A DNA stretch of 64,000 bases from Bradyrhizobium sp. 132 (GTDB lineage: Bacteria; Pseudomonadota; Alphaproteobacteria; Rhizobiales; Xanthobacteraceae). The position numbers and the translations under genes were made by a program. Below the pieces are notes generated by a model. It saw only the letters and a program-made list of their open reading frames with translations. It ran no database searches and was not told the origin of the DNA. The stretch spans positions 36,911 to 100,910 of the forward strand of contig NZ_JADPKY010000041.1 in NCBI RefSeq assembly GCF_023074185.1. The letters are read 5' to 3'. Positions 1 through 12,905 of the stretch are shown in pieces; the first letter of the stretch is position 1, and every line of letters starts with the position of its first letter.

Positions 1-1
1 C

Positions 2-1099
2 GGTGGCTGCTGCGTCTACAACGAGGGCGCGCGCCACGACGTCGGCAAGCACGGCGTCTTGAACTGGCTGATTCCCGGCTCCGATGCGCTGGCCTTCGCC
101 AATTTGTCGGACCAGGAGCTGATCGATGCCGCGCTGAAATCGCTGCCGGCCTCGCTCGGCGACGCGCGCGCGCATTGCATGGAAGGCAAGATCCACCGCT
201 GGCTGTCGTCGGTGAACGCGATTCCGGGCGGTCTGCCCGTGCGCGACGTCATGACCAATCACCGGCCCGAGCCGAAGGAGCACCCCGGCATCGTGGTGGT
301 CGGCGACTATCTGTTCGACTCGACGCTGAATGGCCTGCTCGATTCCTCCGACGCGGCGACCGACATCATCCTGACCGAGATGATGCGCCTGCGCCGCGAG
401 CGCGCGCAGGACGACAAGCCGCTCTCCGACAAGGTCGATCGCGAGTATTTCGAGAACTATCGCGGCCTCGGCCCCTACGGCGAGGCGTGGCGTCACTTCA
501 CCGATCCCGATTACCTGGCCAAGCTGATCGGCATCGTCTGGGGCAAGACCGAGGGCGCCAAGCTATTGGTCGCGGGCTCGGCCAGCGGTGAGCTGGTCGG
601 TGCGCTGCGCGATCGCGGCATCGACGCCTTCGGCATCGAGAACAACCGCGCCATCCACGCCAAAACGCCGAAGGCGCTGAAGAAATACAACAAGCTCGGC
701 TCGATCACCGACATGCCGTTCAAGGACGGCGCGTTCGATTTCGTGTTCGAGACCAGCCTCTGCCACGTTTCCCCGAAGCAGGTGGTCCGCGCGATCCGGG
801 AGCTGAACCGCGTGGTCAAGACCGGCCTCGTGTTCGGCTCGATCACCTCGGACATGGCTTCAGTGGTGATCGACCGCTATGACCTGTTGCGCGGTGTCAA
901 GAAGCTCGGCACCTGGTGGGAATGGTCCGAGCTGTTCTTCGGCAACGGCTTCGACCTGTCGATGCACCGCAAGGACTGCAGCGACGCGCTCTGGGAGGCG
1001 ACGCTCGCCGCCAACAAGGGCCCGGGTCAGTGGTATGCCGACGCCGACTCCTTGCGCTATTCCTTTTTCGACAAGGTCGAGGACGAGGAAGACGACTAG
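2..1099 (+). CDS. FAD amine-oxidase-like / SAM methyltransferase fusion protein (5' partial)
   Basis: The frame is open from base 2 with no stop, so the gene begins outside the window and the TTG at 59 is not its start. The first ~95 visible residues resemble the C-terminal part of a flavin-containing amine oxidase or carotenoid-desaturase-type enzyme: a WLSSVNAIPGG strand, then PGIVVVGDYLFDSTLNG, which matches the FAD-contacting GD(Y/E)..xxN/GxxxSG region. The remaining ~240 residues look like a class I methyltransferase, with a glycine-containing motif I (LLVAGSASGELVGALRDRG), an acidic residue after the next strand (GIEN), and DFVFETSLCHV as the motif near the reaction centre. The product ends in an acidic EDEEDD tail. 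A 132-base gap separates it from the ABC exporter on the same strand. Domain assignments come from motif reading; the substrate is unknown. Confidence 0.6.
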   Translation, partial: GGCCVYNEGARHDVGKHGVLNWLIPGSDALAFANLSDQELIDAALKSLPASLGDARAHCMEGKIHRWLSSVNAIPGGLPVRDVMTNHRPEPKEHPGIVVVGDYLFDSTLNGLLDSSDAATDIILTEMMRLRRERAQDDKPLSDKVDREYFENYRGLGPYGEAWRHFTDPDYLAKLIGIVWGKTEGAKLLVAGSASGELVGALRDRGIDAFGIENNRAIHAKTPKALKKYNKLGSITDMPFKDGAFDFVFETSLCHVSPKQVVRAIRELNRVVKTGLVFGSITSDMASVVIDRYDLLRGVKKLGTWWEWSELFFGNGFDLSMHRKDCSDALWEATLAANKGPGQWYADADSLRYSFFDKVEDEEDD

Positions 1100-1231
1100 C
1101 CGCTTCGAGCGGGCGCCTTCGCCAATTGTTTTGCCGAATTCATCTTGATCGCATAGAATCGGTGCAATGGCGGTTGCCGCTATTTTCTGCTTTCTCTGCG
1201 GTCATGCCGGCCGTCAGCATCGGTTGGTTTC

Positions 1232-3253
1232 ATGGCATCCAAGCCTCTCTCGCCCGACAACCAGAAGCTTGCCGCGGAAGACGCGGCCGAGCTCGACGAC
1301 AAGCTCGCCTCCACTGCCAAGCCGGATCTTGAAGGAGACGAGGACGATGAAGAAGAGGAGGATGACGAGCTGGAGCTCGATGACGACGATGAGGACGAGG
1401 ATCTCGTCGTCTTTACCGCGCGCGAAGCCGCCGGCGCGCTCGCGACCATCCTGGGTTTCGTCAAACCTTATCTGACGAACTACAAGCGGATGCTGTCATT
1501 CGTGGCGTTCGGCGTCTTCGTCGAGACCCTGTTCAATGTCATCATGCCACTCAGCCTGAAGTTCCTGATCGACGATGCACTCGGCGAGGAGGATTTCCAG
1601 GCGCTGTACAAGATCCTCGGCGTGCTCGCGGTCGCCGGCATCTTCACCTCGATCGTCGCGATCTGGTACGAGCGCTGGGATGCGCGGCTCGCGGCCTGCA
1701 TCATCTCCGACGTCCGCAAACGGCTGTTCGCGCATGTCCAGGACCTGCCGGCGGCCTATTTCGGCCGCACCAAGCGCGGCGAAATCCTGTCGCGCTTCTC
1801 CGTCGACCTCGCGGCCTTCGAGGGCTCGGTCAAGACCTTTGCCAACAGCGCGGCACTGCCGTTCCTGGAGCTAATCGCGGGGATCATCCTGATGGTGTTC
1901 CTGAACTGGCAGCTCGCGGTGGTTGCGCTGCTGGTGTTTCCGATCACGCTGATCGGTCCGCGCATGCTCACGCCGAAGGCTGTTCAGGCGAACTACGAGC
2001 AGAAGCTCAACGAGTCCGCGCTGCTCGGCATGGTGCAGGAGAACGTGGCGGCGCAGGCCGTGATCAAGGCTTTCAGCCTGCAACGCCGGATGTTCGGCTT
2101 CTTCAAGTTCCGCAACGACGAGACACGAAACAGGATGGCCTCGGCGGCGTTCCTGTCGACCATGGTGGAGCGGACGGTCACCATCTCGGTGCTGCTCTTG
2201 CATATCGTCGTGCTCGCGATCGGCGCGTATCTGGCGACCAAGGGCCAGATCACCATCGGCACCTTCGTCACCTTCGAGAGCGCGTTCTGGGAGGTGTCCT
2301 ACAACATCGCCCATGTGATGCATTTCATTCCCGTGTCGATCTCCTCGGCAGCCGCGATCCGTCACATGCAGGAGCTGCTCGACGAGCCCACGCGCAGCGC
2401 CGATCGAGCCGGCGCGCCCGACCTGCCGCGCATCACCAACGACATCACCTTCGACCACGTGTCGTTCCAGTACCAAGGCAGCCAGACGCCGGTGCTGGAC
2501 AATCTCAGCCTCAAGCTCAATGTCGGCAAGCGCATCGCCATCGTCGGCCCCTCGGGCTCCGGCAAGAGCACGCTGCTGAACCTGATCCTGCGGCTTTACG
2601 TGCCGGACGAGGGCCGCGTCACCATCGACGGCGTCGATGTCCGCAAGGTGACGCTGGATTCGCTGCGCCGGAGCATGGCGGTGGTGTTCCAGGAGAACAT
2701 GCTGTTCAACATGTCGATCCGCGAGAACATCCGGCTCGGCAAGGAGGGCGCGACCGACGAGGAGGTGGAGGAGGCGGCCAGGAAGGCCGAGATCCACCGC
2801 TACATCATGAGCCTGCCGCAGCGATACGACACGCCGGTGGGCGAGCGCGGCGATACCTTGTCGGGCGGCCAGCGCCAGCGTATCGCGATCGCGCGCGCGG
2901 TCATCCGTAATCCCTCCGTGCTGCTGCTGGACGAAGCCACCTCGGCACTCGACCAGACCACGGAAGCCGCGATCAACCGCACGCTGCTGAAGGTCGCCAA
3001 GGGCCGCACCATGATCTGGTCGACCCACCGCCTGTCCTCGGTGGTCGAGATGGACGAGATCATCGTGATTTCAGGGGGCAGGGCGATCGAGCGCGGCTCG
3101 CATGCCGAGCTGCTGGCCACGAACGGCACCTATCGCAAGCTGTGGAACGACCAGACCCACCAGCCGCATGGCGCGGCGGCTCACGTCGATGAGGACAGCG
3201 ACGAGGATGAAGACGACCTCGACGAGGATGATGAGGACGACGAGGAGGAGTGA
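1232..3253 (+). CDS. ABC transporter, fused permease and ATP-binding protein (MsbA/type IV exporter class)
   Basis: This 673-residue half-transporter has a six-helix membrane domain (about residues 80-380) followed by a nucleotide-binding domain. Walker A is GPSGSGKST at 439-447, the signature LSGGQ is at 543-547, and Walker B is LLLDEATSALD with a downstream H-loop (WSTHRLSS). It should work as a homodimer exporting a hydrophobic or large substrate across the inner membrane. Unusually, both ends are strongly acidic: residues ~30-58 and the last ~25 residues are almost pure Asp/Glu. The ATG at 1232 is the first good start, although no clear ribosome site precedes it. It lies downstream of the oxidase/methyltransferase fusion and may export that product. 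Substrate unknown. Confidence 0.85.
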   Translation: MASKPLSPDNQKLAAEDAAELDDKLASTAKPDLEGDEDDEEEEDDELELDDDDEDEDLVVFTAREAAGALATILGFVKPYLTNYKRMLSFVAFGVFVETLFNVIMPLSLKFLIDDALGEEDFQALYKILGVLAVAGIFTSIVAIWYERWDARLAACIISDVRKRLFAHVQDLPAAYFGRTKRGEILSRFSVDLAAFEGSVKTFANSAALPFLELIAGIILMVFLNWQLAVVALLVFPITLIGPRMLTPKAVQANYEQKLNESALLGMVQENVAAQAVIKAFSLQRRMFGFFKFRNDETRNRMASAAFLSTMVERTVTISVLLLHIVVLAIGAYLATKGQITIGTFVTFESAFWEVSYNIAHVMHFIPVSISSAAAIRHMQELLDEPTRSADRAGAPDLPRITNDITFDHVSFQYQGSQTPVLDNLSLKLNVGKRIAIVGPSGSGKSTLLNLILRLYVPDEGRVTIDGVDVRKVTLDSLRRSMAVVFQENMLFNMSIRENIRLGKEGATDEEVEEAARKAEIHRYIMSLPQRYDTPVGERGDTLSGGQRQRIAIARAVIRNPSVLLLDEATSALDQTTEAAINRTLLKVAKGRTMIWSTHRLSSVVEMDEIIVISGGRAIERGSHAELLATNGTYRKLWNDQTHQPHGAAAHVDEDSDEDEDDLDEDDEDDEEE

Positions 3254-4418
3254 CCGAGGAAGTTCGGCTCCAGATGAACTGCGCCTCCAAGCGGCCGCAA
3301 TAGCCCCTGAACCGACCAGGCAATGAAGCGTGCCCAGCGCTGCGCCGTCCAGTAAGGGCTCGTCGCAATCGAGACCGAGCGGAAGTCGAACGCCTTCGCC
3401 GCCGACCATTCATCGCACTCCCGCTTGACCGGATCGGCGTAGAAGGCCGCGATCTTGCTTGTATCCATCCCGTCGGAGGCCAGCCACTGCGGGATGTAGA
3501 CGTTGCAGAGCCGCTCGACGTCGGTGAAGACCTTGTCGCAGCCGGTGCCGGCGGCGGGGCAGGAGGTCGAGAAGGCATCGCCCACCAGCACCAGGCCGGG
3601 CTGGCCGCTTGCATCGTTCACATAGAGATCGACCGGGCGGATTTTCAGCTCACCGGGAATTTCGAATGGGCCGGTGATGCGCTTGAGCCGTGGCAGCGCG
3701 ACGTTCAGCGTCTCGGCTGGCGCGCGGCGCAGCTCACGTAGCCAGGGATCGTCGAAGCCACGATAAACGAACAGATTGGCGCGCATCCGCGTGCCGATCG
3801 GAAACAGCGAGAGGTAGGGGATGCGGTCGCTCGGCCGTTCGAGAAATAGGTCAGCGCCGGGAAGTCGAACGAATCCCGTCCCGCGGGCACCACGTCGAAC
3901 CCGATCGAAATCGAATGGCAGGCACTAACGATTTTCCGCGCGATTCCCAGCTGATGGCGCAGGCCAACGTTGAGGCCGTTGGCGAGCACGACCAGCCGGG
4001 CGGAGATCACCTTGTCGTTGGAGAGAGTGATCTTCTGCCGCTCCGTGCTCGTCTCGACCAAAACGGCCTTGGCGCAGATGCGCTCGACGCCGGCAGGAAT
4101 TTCGTCGCGGACGGCGTTGACAAGCGAATCGTAGAGCATGCTGAACTGCCGGCTTGGCGCCTTGTCGAGGAGGCGGCCGAATCGCGCGATCCAGTTCTCG
4201 CCCACGAAGGTCGCGCGGCGCAGCACCGATTCGGCGATTCCAGTCCGCAAGAATCGCTCGAGTTGCGTGTGACCGCTGATTTTTTCGACTCGAAAGTCCG
4301 CCGAATAGCTCTCATGCGGATCAATCAAGACGGTCGACATGCCGCTACGGCCGAGCATCGCGGCTGCGGTCGAGCCGGACAATCCCCCGCCGATAATGGC
4401 AATGTCCGTGTACCGCAT
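3181..4418 (-). pseudogene. FAD-dependent monooxygenase / halogenase-like flavoprotein, broken by one frameshift
   Basis: The 5' part reads from ATG at 4418 (MRYTDIAIIGGGLSGSTAAA, a Rossmann FAD-binding loop GxGxxGxxxA). The 3' part, in another frame, carries GDAFSTSCPAAGTG, the second FAD motif of class A flavoprotein monooxygenases. The two frames join near 3838-3841. Adding one G there would restore TAT TTC TCG GAA CGG CCG AGC GAC CGC, a smooth reading from one half into the other. A GTG at 4445 is an alternative start. The C-terminal ~25 residues would be a serine run encoded antisense to the acidic tail of the ABC gene, so the true 3' end is uncertain. Either a young pseudogene or a sequencing error. 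Confidence 0.7.
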
Positions 4419-4479
4419 GGCGCAAATCTCTGCCGAAGGCGGCACATTGACGCTCCAACAGGAAAAAAAGCCTTAGCGA

Positions 4480-4503
4480 GGGTCATAAAAGTATATTTGA
4501 CCC
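4480..4503. promoter_or_regulatory. Inverted repeat GGGTCA-N12-TGACCC, operator-like
   Basis: Two perfect 6-base arms flank an AT-rich 12-base centre, 62 bases upstream of the flavoprotein ATG. The centre contains TATACT on the minus strand, a possible -10 element, so a dimeric regulator bound here could block transcription of the minus-strand gene. Which regulator is not apparent. Confidence 0.35.
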
Positions 4504-4623
4504 GGATGTAAATAGGTTCCAGTAGCGGAACATGCTCTTCGTTCCCATATCGGGAGGACGCAGCGAGGCGGCCAGAAAGCAAATTCGACAGGCGCGGGAA
4601 GCGCTTCTGACTGTCGTTTCGCC

Positions 4624-4650
4624 TTGACTTGACCGACACCCACTTATAGA
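4624..4650 (+). promoter_or_regulatory. Possible sigma-70-type promoter for the str operon
   Basis: TTGACT at 4624-4629 is followed after 15 bases by TATAGA at 4645-4650. The spacing is short of the ideal 17, and the pair lies ~430 bases upstream of rpsL, which would give a long leader. It is the best-looking pair I find in the gap, but it is weak. Confidence 0.25.
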
Positions 4651-5082
4651 AAGCGGCCACTTAACGACAGGCGGTGAGCATCGCCAGCGTCGGAACGGGC
4701 CACCCGTTTGATCCCTCTGGGGTCACCAAGACGGGCACCAACCTCGACGAATGCCGCTCAAACGCTGTCGATCATAGCTAGGCAATGCCAGTGCGATTTT
4801 AGGTCTCTTGAGCATGTTCTCTCGAGATCGAATTCGGATGCATGACCTCGATGCGCGGGCCGCAGCTTTAAGCTGACGGGTCCAGATATCGCGGTCCTCT
4901 GTGGCGTCGAAGCGCTTTCCGCTCAGTGATGAGTGGTTGGCGCGATTTCGCTTTGTGCGGTTTGTCCGCGGAAGGCGGCCCCTCGGGCGGGTAGTCCGGA
5001 GAATTTGCGGACCCGGTGACGGGCTGCGGCAAGACAGCGGACCCGAAAGGGGCCGCGGCGAACACAAAAGGGTAAGGCCAGG

Positions 5083-5454
5083 ATGCCGACGATCAACCAG
5101 CTGATCGCTCAACCGCGGGAAGTGCAGAAGTCGCGTAAGAAGGTGCCGGCGCTGCAGCAGTCCCCGCAGAAGCGCGGCGTTTGCACGCGCGTCTACACCA
5201 CGACCCCGAAGAAGCCGAACTCGGCGCTTCGTAAGGTCGCCAAGGTGCGCCTGACCAACGGCTTCGAGGTGATCGGCTACATCCCCGGTGAAGGTCATAA
5301 CCTCCAGGAGCATTCGGTGGTCATGATCCGCGGCGGTCGCGTCAAGGACTTGCCCGGCGTGCGCTACCACATCCTCCGCGGCGTTCTGGATACCCAGGGC
5401 GTCAAGAACCGTAAGCAGCGTCGTTCGAAGTACGGCGCCAAGCGTCCGAAGTAA
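5083..5454 (+). CDS. rpsL: 30S ribosomal protein S12
   Basis: The 123-residue protein is near-identical in pattern to bacterial S12, which sits at the decoding centre and monitors codon-anticodon pairing. The [12 protein letters not shown] loop and the [12 protein letters not shown] loop both have lysines at the positions where streptomycin-resistance changes usually occur, so the sequence looks wild type. The Asp of KDLPG is the residue methylthiolated by RimO in E. coli. It is the first gene of the str operon, with AAGGCCAGG just before the ATG and rpsG 15 bases downstream. Confidence 0.98.
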   Translation: MPTINQLIAQPREVQKSRKKVPALQQSPQKRGVCTRVYTTTPKKPNSALRKVAKVRLTNGFEVIGYIPGEGHNLQEHSVVMIRGGRVKDLPGVRYHILRGVLDTQGVKNRKQRRSKYGAKRPK

Positions 5455-5940
<486 letters not shown>

Positions 5941-5970
5941 CGGCGACACACGGAATCTAAGGAACACTCC

Positions 5971-8043
<2,073 letters not shown>

Positions 8044-8083
8044 TTGTCGTCGGTCTCGAACTGACGATTGAACGGAGAGTCAA

Positions 8084-9274
<1,191 letters not shown>

Positions 9275-9292
9275 TTACGAGAATAGGGATCG

Positions 9293-9323
9293 GCGAATAG
9301 CGAATGTGACCTTCGCTATTCGC
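9293..9323 (+). repeat. Perfect 12-base hairpin built from GCGAATA units between tuf and rpsJ
   Basis: GCGAATAGCGAA (9293-9304) and TTCGCTATTCGC (9312-9323) are exact reverse complements around a 7-base loop, and a further CTATTCGC copy follows. There is no U tract after it, so it is not a classic terminator. It could slow transcription or protect an mRNA end between the str and S10 operons, or be a small mobile repeat. Confidence 0.6.
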
Positions 9324-9356
9324 TATTCGCCACCCCACTGAAGAGAGACCACGGCA

Positions 9357-9665
9357 ATGAACGGCCAAAACATTCGTATCCGTCTCAAGGCGTTCGACCA
9401 TCGTATCCTCGATACGTCGACCCGCGAGATCGTGAACACGGCGAAGCGCACCGGCGCGCAGGTCCGCGGACCCATTCCGCTGCCTACCCGCATCGAGAAG
9501 TTCACCGTCAACCGTTCGCCGCACGTCGACAAGAAGAGCCGCGAGCAGTTCGAGATGCGCACCCACAAGCGCCTGCTCGACATCGTCGATCCGACCCCGC
9601 AGACCGTCGATGCTTTGATGAAGCTCGACCTGGCCGCCGGTGTCGACGTCGAGATCAAGCTCTAA
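9357..9665 (+). CDS. rpsJ: 30S ribosomal protein S10
   Basis: This 102-residue protein, [19 protein letters not shown], is S10, part of the 30S head and, as NusE, a partner of NusB in antitermination. It opens the S10 operon. The extended loop with [21 protein letters not shown] is conserved. AAGAGAG precedes the start. Confidence 0.97.
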
Positions 9666-9718
9666 GATTTTTGGATCACGTTCGCACCTAGCGGACAGAA
9701 AGAACAGGAAGCACGCCG

Positions 9719-10432
9719 ATGCGCTCCGGAGTGATCGCACAAAAGGTCGGGATGACGCGGGTCTTTACAGAGGCCGGCGAACATATCCCCGTGACCGTGC
9801 TGAAGCTCGGCAATTGCCAGGTCTTAGGCCACCGCACTGAAGAGAAGAACGGTTATGTCGCTCTCCAGCTTGGTTCTGGCAGCCGCAAGACCGTTTACAT
9901 GCCCAAGGCGGAGCGCGGCCAGTTCGCGGTCGCCAAGGTCGAGCCGAAGCGGCAGGTCGAGGAATTCCGCGTCTCCGCGGATCAGATGATCCCCGTCGGT
10001 GCCGAGATCCTGGCCGACCACTTTGTCGTCGGTCAGTTCGTCGACGTCACCGGTACTTCGGTCGGTAAGGGTTTTGCCGGCGGTATGAAGCGCTGGAACT
10101 TCGGCGGTCTGCGCGCCACCCACGGCGTGTCGGTCTCGCACCGTTCGATCGGTTCGACCGGTGGCCGTCAGGACCCCGGCAAGACCTGGAAGAACAAGAA
10201 GATGGCCGGCCACATGGGTGTCGACCGCATCACCACGCTCAACCTTCGAGTTGTCCAACTCGATGTCGAGCGCGGTCTGATCCTCGTCGAAGGCGCCGTT
10301 CCCGGTTCCAAGGGCGGTTGGATCCGCGTTCGCGACGCTGTCAAGAAGCCGCTGCCGAAGGAAGCTCCGAAGCCCGGCAAGTTCAAGGTTGCTGGCGAAG
10401 CGGACGCTGCTCCGGCTGCGCAGGAGGCGTGA
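9719..10432 (+). CDS. rplC: 50S ribosomal protein L3
   Basis: The 237 residues cover the usual L3 fold plus an Ala-rich C-terminal extension (AAPAAQEA) common in alphaproteobacteria. L3 is an early 50S assembly protein whose long loop reaches the peptidyl transferase centre; [20 protein letters not shown] belongs to that loop and includes the Gln methylated by PrmB in E. coli. AGAACAGGAA precedes the ATG. One base separates its stop from the rplD start. Confidence 0.96.
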   Translation: MRSGVIAQKVGMTRVFTEAGEHIPVTVLKLGNCQVLGHRTEEKNGYVALQLGSGSRKTVYMPKAERGQFAVAKVEPKRQVEEFRVSADQMIPVGAEILADHFVVGQFVDVTGTSVGKGFAGGMKRWNFGGLRATHGVSVSHRSIGSTGGRQDPGKTWKNKKMAGHMGVDRITTLNLRVVQLDVERGLILVEGAVPGSKGGWIRVRDAVKKPLPKEAPKPGKFKVAGEADAAPAAQEA

Positions 10433-10433
10433 G

Positions 10434-11054
10434 ATGGAATTGAAGGTCACGACCCTCGAAGGTAAGGAAGCCGGCTCGGTCCAGCTTTCCGACACCATTT
10501 TCGGCCTCGAGCCGCGCCAGGACATCATTGCACGTTGCGTGCAGTGGCAGCTCAACAAGCGCCAGGCCGGTACGCACAAGACCAAGGGCCGTGCCGAGAT
10601 CTGGCGCACCGGCAAGAAGATGTACAAGCAGAAGGGCACCGGCGGTGCTCGTCACGGTTCGGCCCGCGTGCCGCAGTTCCGCGGCGGCGGTCGTGCCTTC
10701 GGTCCGGTGGTGCGTTCGCACGCCACCGACCTGCCGAAGAAGGTCCGTGCGCTCGCTCTCAAGCATGCGCTCTCGGCCAAGGCCAAGGACGGCGATCTCG
10801 TCGTGATCGACAAGGCCGCGCTTGAAGCTGCCAAGACCAAGGCGCTGCTCGGCCACTTCTCCGGCTTGGGCTTGACCAACGCGCTGATCATCGATGGTGC
10901 CGAGCTCAACAACGGCTTTGCCGCTGCTGCCCGCAACATCCCGAACATGGACGTGCTGCCGATCCAGGGCATCAACGTCTATGACATCCTGCGCCGTCGG
11001 AAGCTTGTTCTGACCAAGGCCGCCATCGATGCGCTGGAGGCGCGCTTCAAATGA
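10434..11054 (+). CDS. rplD: 50S ribosomal protein L4
   Basis: The start is set at ATG 10434 ([11 protein letters not shown]) because it is one base after the rplC stop with CAGGAGG inside the rplC end; longer readings run into rplC. The 206-residue protein has the L4 exit-tunnel loop ([25 protein letters not shown]). In E. coli L4 also represses the S10 operon; I see no obvious leader for that here. It overlaps rplW by ATGA. Confidence 0.96.
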   Translation: MELKVTTLEGKEAGSVQLSDTIFGLEPRQDIIARCVQWQLNKRQAGTHKTKGRAEIWRTGKKMYKQKGTGGARHGSARVPQFRGGGRAFGPVVRSHATDLPKKVRALALKHALSAKAKDGDLVVIDKAALEAAKTKALLGHFSGLGLTNALIIDGAELNNGFAAAARNIPNMDVLPIQGINVYDILRRRKLVLTKAAIDALEARFK

Positions 11055-11353
11055 CGAAGAACATCGAGCCTCGCCATTACGACGTGATCCTGTCGCCGGT
11101 CGTGACCGAAAAGGCGACGATCGCCTCGGAGCACAACAAGGTGCTGTTCAAGGTGGCCGCGAAGGCGACCAAGCCGCAGATCAAGGAAGCGATCGAGAAG
11201 CTGTTCGACGTCAAGGTCAAGAGCGTCAACACGCTGGTCCGCAAGGGCAAGACCAAGATCTTCCGCGGCAATCTCGGTTCGCAGTCGAACTCCAAGCGCG
11301 CGATCGTGACTCTCGAAGAGGGTCACCGGATCGACGTGACCACCGGTCTGTAA
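11051..11353 (+). CDS. rplW: 50S ribosomal protein L23
   Basis: This 100-residue protein sits at the tunnel exit and is the docking site for trigger factor and SRP in bacteria. The pattern [12 protein letters not shown] and [15 protein letters not shown] are typical. Its ATG overlaps the rplD stop (ATGA), indicating translational coupling. Confidence 0.96.
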   Translation: MTKNIEPRHYDVILSPVVTEKATIASEHNKVLFKVAAKATKPQIKEAIEKLFDVKVKSVNTLVRKGKTKIFRGNLGSQSNSKRAIVTLEEGHRIDVTTGL

Positions 11354-11365
11354 GGTCGCACGACG

Positions 11366-12199
11366 ATGGCACTGAAGACATTCAATCCCACGACGCCGGG
11401 CCAGCGCCAGCTGGTCATGGTCGATCGTTCGGCTCTCTACAAGGGCAAGCCGGTCAAGGCGCTCACCGAAGGCAAGCATTCCTCTGGCGGCCGCAACAAC
11501 ACCGGTCGCATTACCGTGCGTTTCCGTGGCGGTGGTCACAAGCGGACGCTGCGCACCGTCGATTTCAAGCGTGAGAAGATCGACGTTCCCGCGACCGTCG
11601 AGCGGCTGGAATACGATCCGAACCGCAGCGGCTTCATCGCGCTGATCAAATATCAGGACGGCGAGCAGGCCTACATCCTGGCGCCGCAGCGCCTGGCCGT
11701 GGGCGACACCATCATCGCCGGCAACTACGTCGACGTGAAGCCGGGCAACGTCATGCCGCTCGGCAACATGCCGGTCGGCACGATCATCCACAATATCGAG
11801 CTCAAGATCGGGAAGGGCGGCCAGCTCGCCCGTTCCGCGGGTACCTATGCCCAGCTCGTCGGTCGCGACCAGGACTACGTGATCATCCGCCTGAATTCGG
11901 GCGAGCAGCGCCTGGTGCACGGCCGTTGCCGCGGCACGATCGGCGCGGTGTCGAACCCGGATCACATGAACACCTCGATCGGCAAGGCCGGCCGCAACCG
12001 CTGGCTGGGCCGCAAGCCGCACAACCGCGGTGTTTCGATGAACCCGATCGACCATCCGCACGGCGGTGGTGAAGGTCGGACCTCGGGCGGTCGCCACCCG
12101 GTCACTCCGTGGGGCAAGCCGACCAAGGGCAAGAAGACCCGCTCCAACAAGTCGACCAACAAATTCATTCTCCTAAGCCGCCACAAGCGGAAGAAGTAA
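11366..12199 (+). CDS. rplB: 50S ribosomal protein L2
   Basis: At 277 residues this is a full-length L2, needed for subunit joining and peptidyl transfer. The conserved SGRNN-type region ([20 protein letters not shown]) and the [15 protein letters not shown] loop with the functionally important histidine are intact. It lies 12 bases after rplW. Confidence 0.97.
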   Translation: MALKTFNPTTPGQRQLVMVDRSALYKGKPVKALTEGKHSSGGRNNTGRITVRFRGGGHKRTLRTVDFKREKIDVPATVERLEYDPNRSGFIALIKYQDGEQAYILAPQRLAVGDTIIAGNYVDVKPGNVMPLGNMPVGTIIHNIELKIGKGGQLARSAGTYAQLVGRDQDYVIIRLNSGEQRLVHGRCRGTIGAVSNPDHMNTSIGKAGRNRWLGRKPHNRGVSMNPIDHPHGGGEGRTSGGRHPVTPWGKPTKGKKTRSNKSTNKFILLSRHKRKK

Positions 12200-12211
12200 G
12201 GATCGCCGGAC

Positions 12212-12490
12212 ATGGTTCGTTCAGTCTGGAAAGGCCCGTTCGTCGAGGGTTCTCTGCTCAAGAAGGCAGATGCCGCGCGCGCGTCCGGCCGTCACGACGT
12301 CATCAAGATCTGGAGCCGTCGCTCGACGATCCTGCCGCAATTTGTCGGCCTGACTTTCGGCGTTTACAACGGTCAGAAGCACGTGCCGGTGGCCGTCAAC
12401 GAGGAAATGGTCGGTCACAAGTTCGGCGAGTTCTCGCCGACCCGGACCTTCCATGGCCACTCCGGCGACAAGAAAGCCAAGAGGGCTTGA
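12212..12490 (+). CDS. rpsS: 30S ribosomal protein S19
   Basis: The 92-residue sequence starts [16 protein letters not shown] and contains the [16 protein letters not shown] region that contacts the A-site tRNA side of the 30S head. S19 pairs with S13. AAGGATCGCC precedes the ATG, and only 10 bases separate it from rplV. Confidence 0.96.
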   Translation: MVRSVWKGPFVEGSLLKKADAARASGRHDVIKIWSRRSTILPQFVGLTFGVYNGQKHVPVAVNEEMVGHKFGEFSPTRTFHGHSGDKKAKRA

Positions 12491-12500
12491 GGATTAAACG

Positions 12501-12887
12501 ATGAGCAAACCTAAGCGCGAACGGAGCCTCGCCGAGAACGAGGCCAAGGCGGTCGCCCGGATGCTTCGGGTGAGCCCGCAGAAGCTCAACTTGGTCGCCC
12601 AGCTCATTCGCGGCCGGAAGGCGGCTTCTGCTCTTGCCGACCTGCAGTTTTCGCGCAAGCGGATCGCGGTTGACGTGAAGAAGTGCCTGGAATCGGCTAT
12701 CGCGAATGCCGAGAACAACCACGACCTCGACGTCGACGATCTCGTCGTGGCGCAGGCCTTCGTCGGCAACGGCCTGGTGATGAAGCGCTTTGCCGCCCGC
12801 GGCCGTGGCCGCTCGGGCCGTGTCTACAAACCATTTTCGCAGCTGACGATCATCGTTCGTCAGGTCGAAGCCGAAGCAGCGGCTTAA
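12501..12887 (+). CDS. rplV: 50S ribosomal protein L22
   Basis: This 128-residue protein has the L22 globular domain and the long hairpin lining the exit tunnel ([20 protein letters not shown]), where macrolide-resistance changes are known in other species. GAGGATTAA precedes the start. Confidence 0.96.
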   Translation: MSKPKRERSLAENEAKAVARMLRVSPQKLNLVAQLIRGRKAASALADLQFSRKRIAVDVKKCLESAIANAENNHDLDVDDLVVAQAFVGNGLVMKRFAARGRGRSGRVYKPFSQLTIIVRQVEAEAAA

Positions 12888-12905
12888 GGGACGCAGGAGC
12901 ACACG

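Larger units (their letters stand above)
4446..5082. other. 637-base non-coding leader between the broken flavoprotein gene and rpsL
   Basis: I see no convincing gene here; the only long open frame on the minus strand lacks recognisable protein character. The left part (4446-4800) looks more AT-rich than its surroundings. Since the left neighbour is transcribed away, the promoter of the str operon must lie in this stretch. An inverted repeat (4480-4503) and a weak promoter-like pair (4624-4650) are listed separately. Confidence 0.6.
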
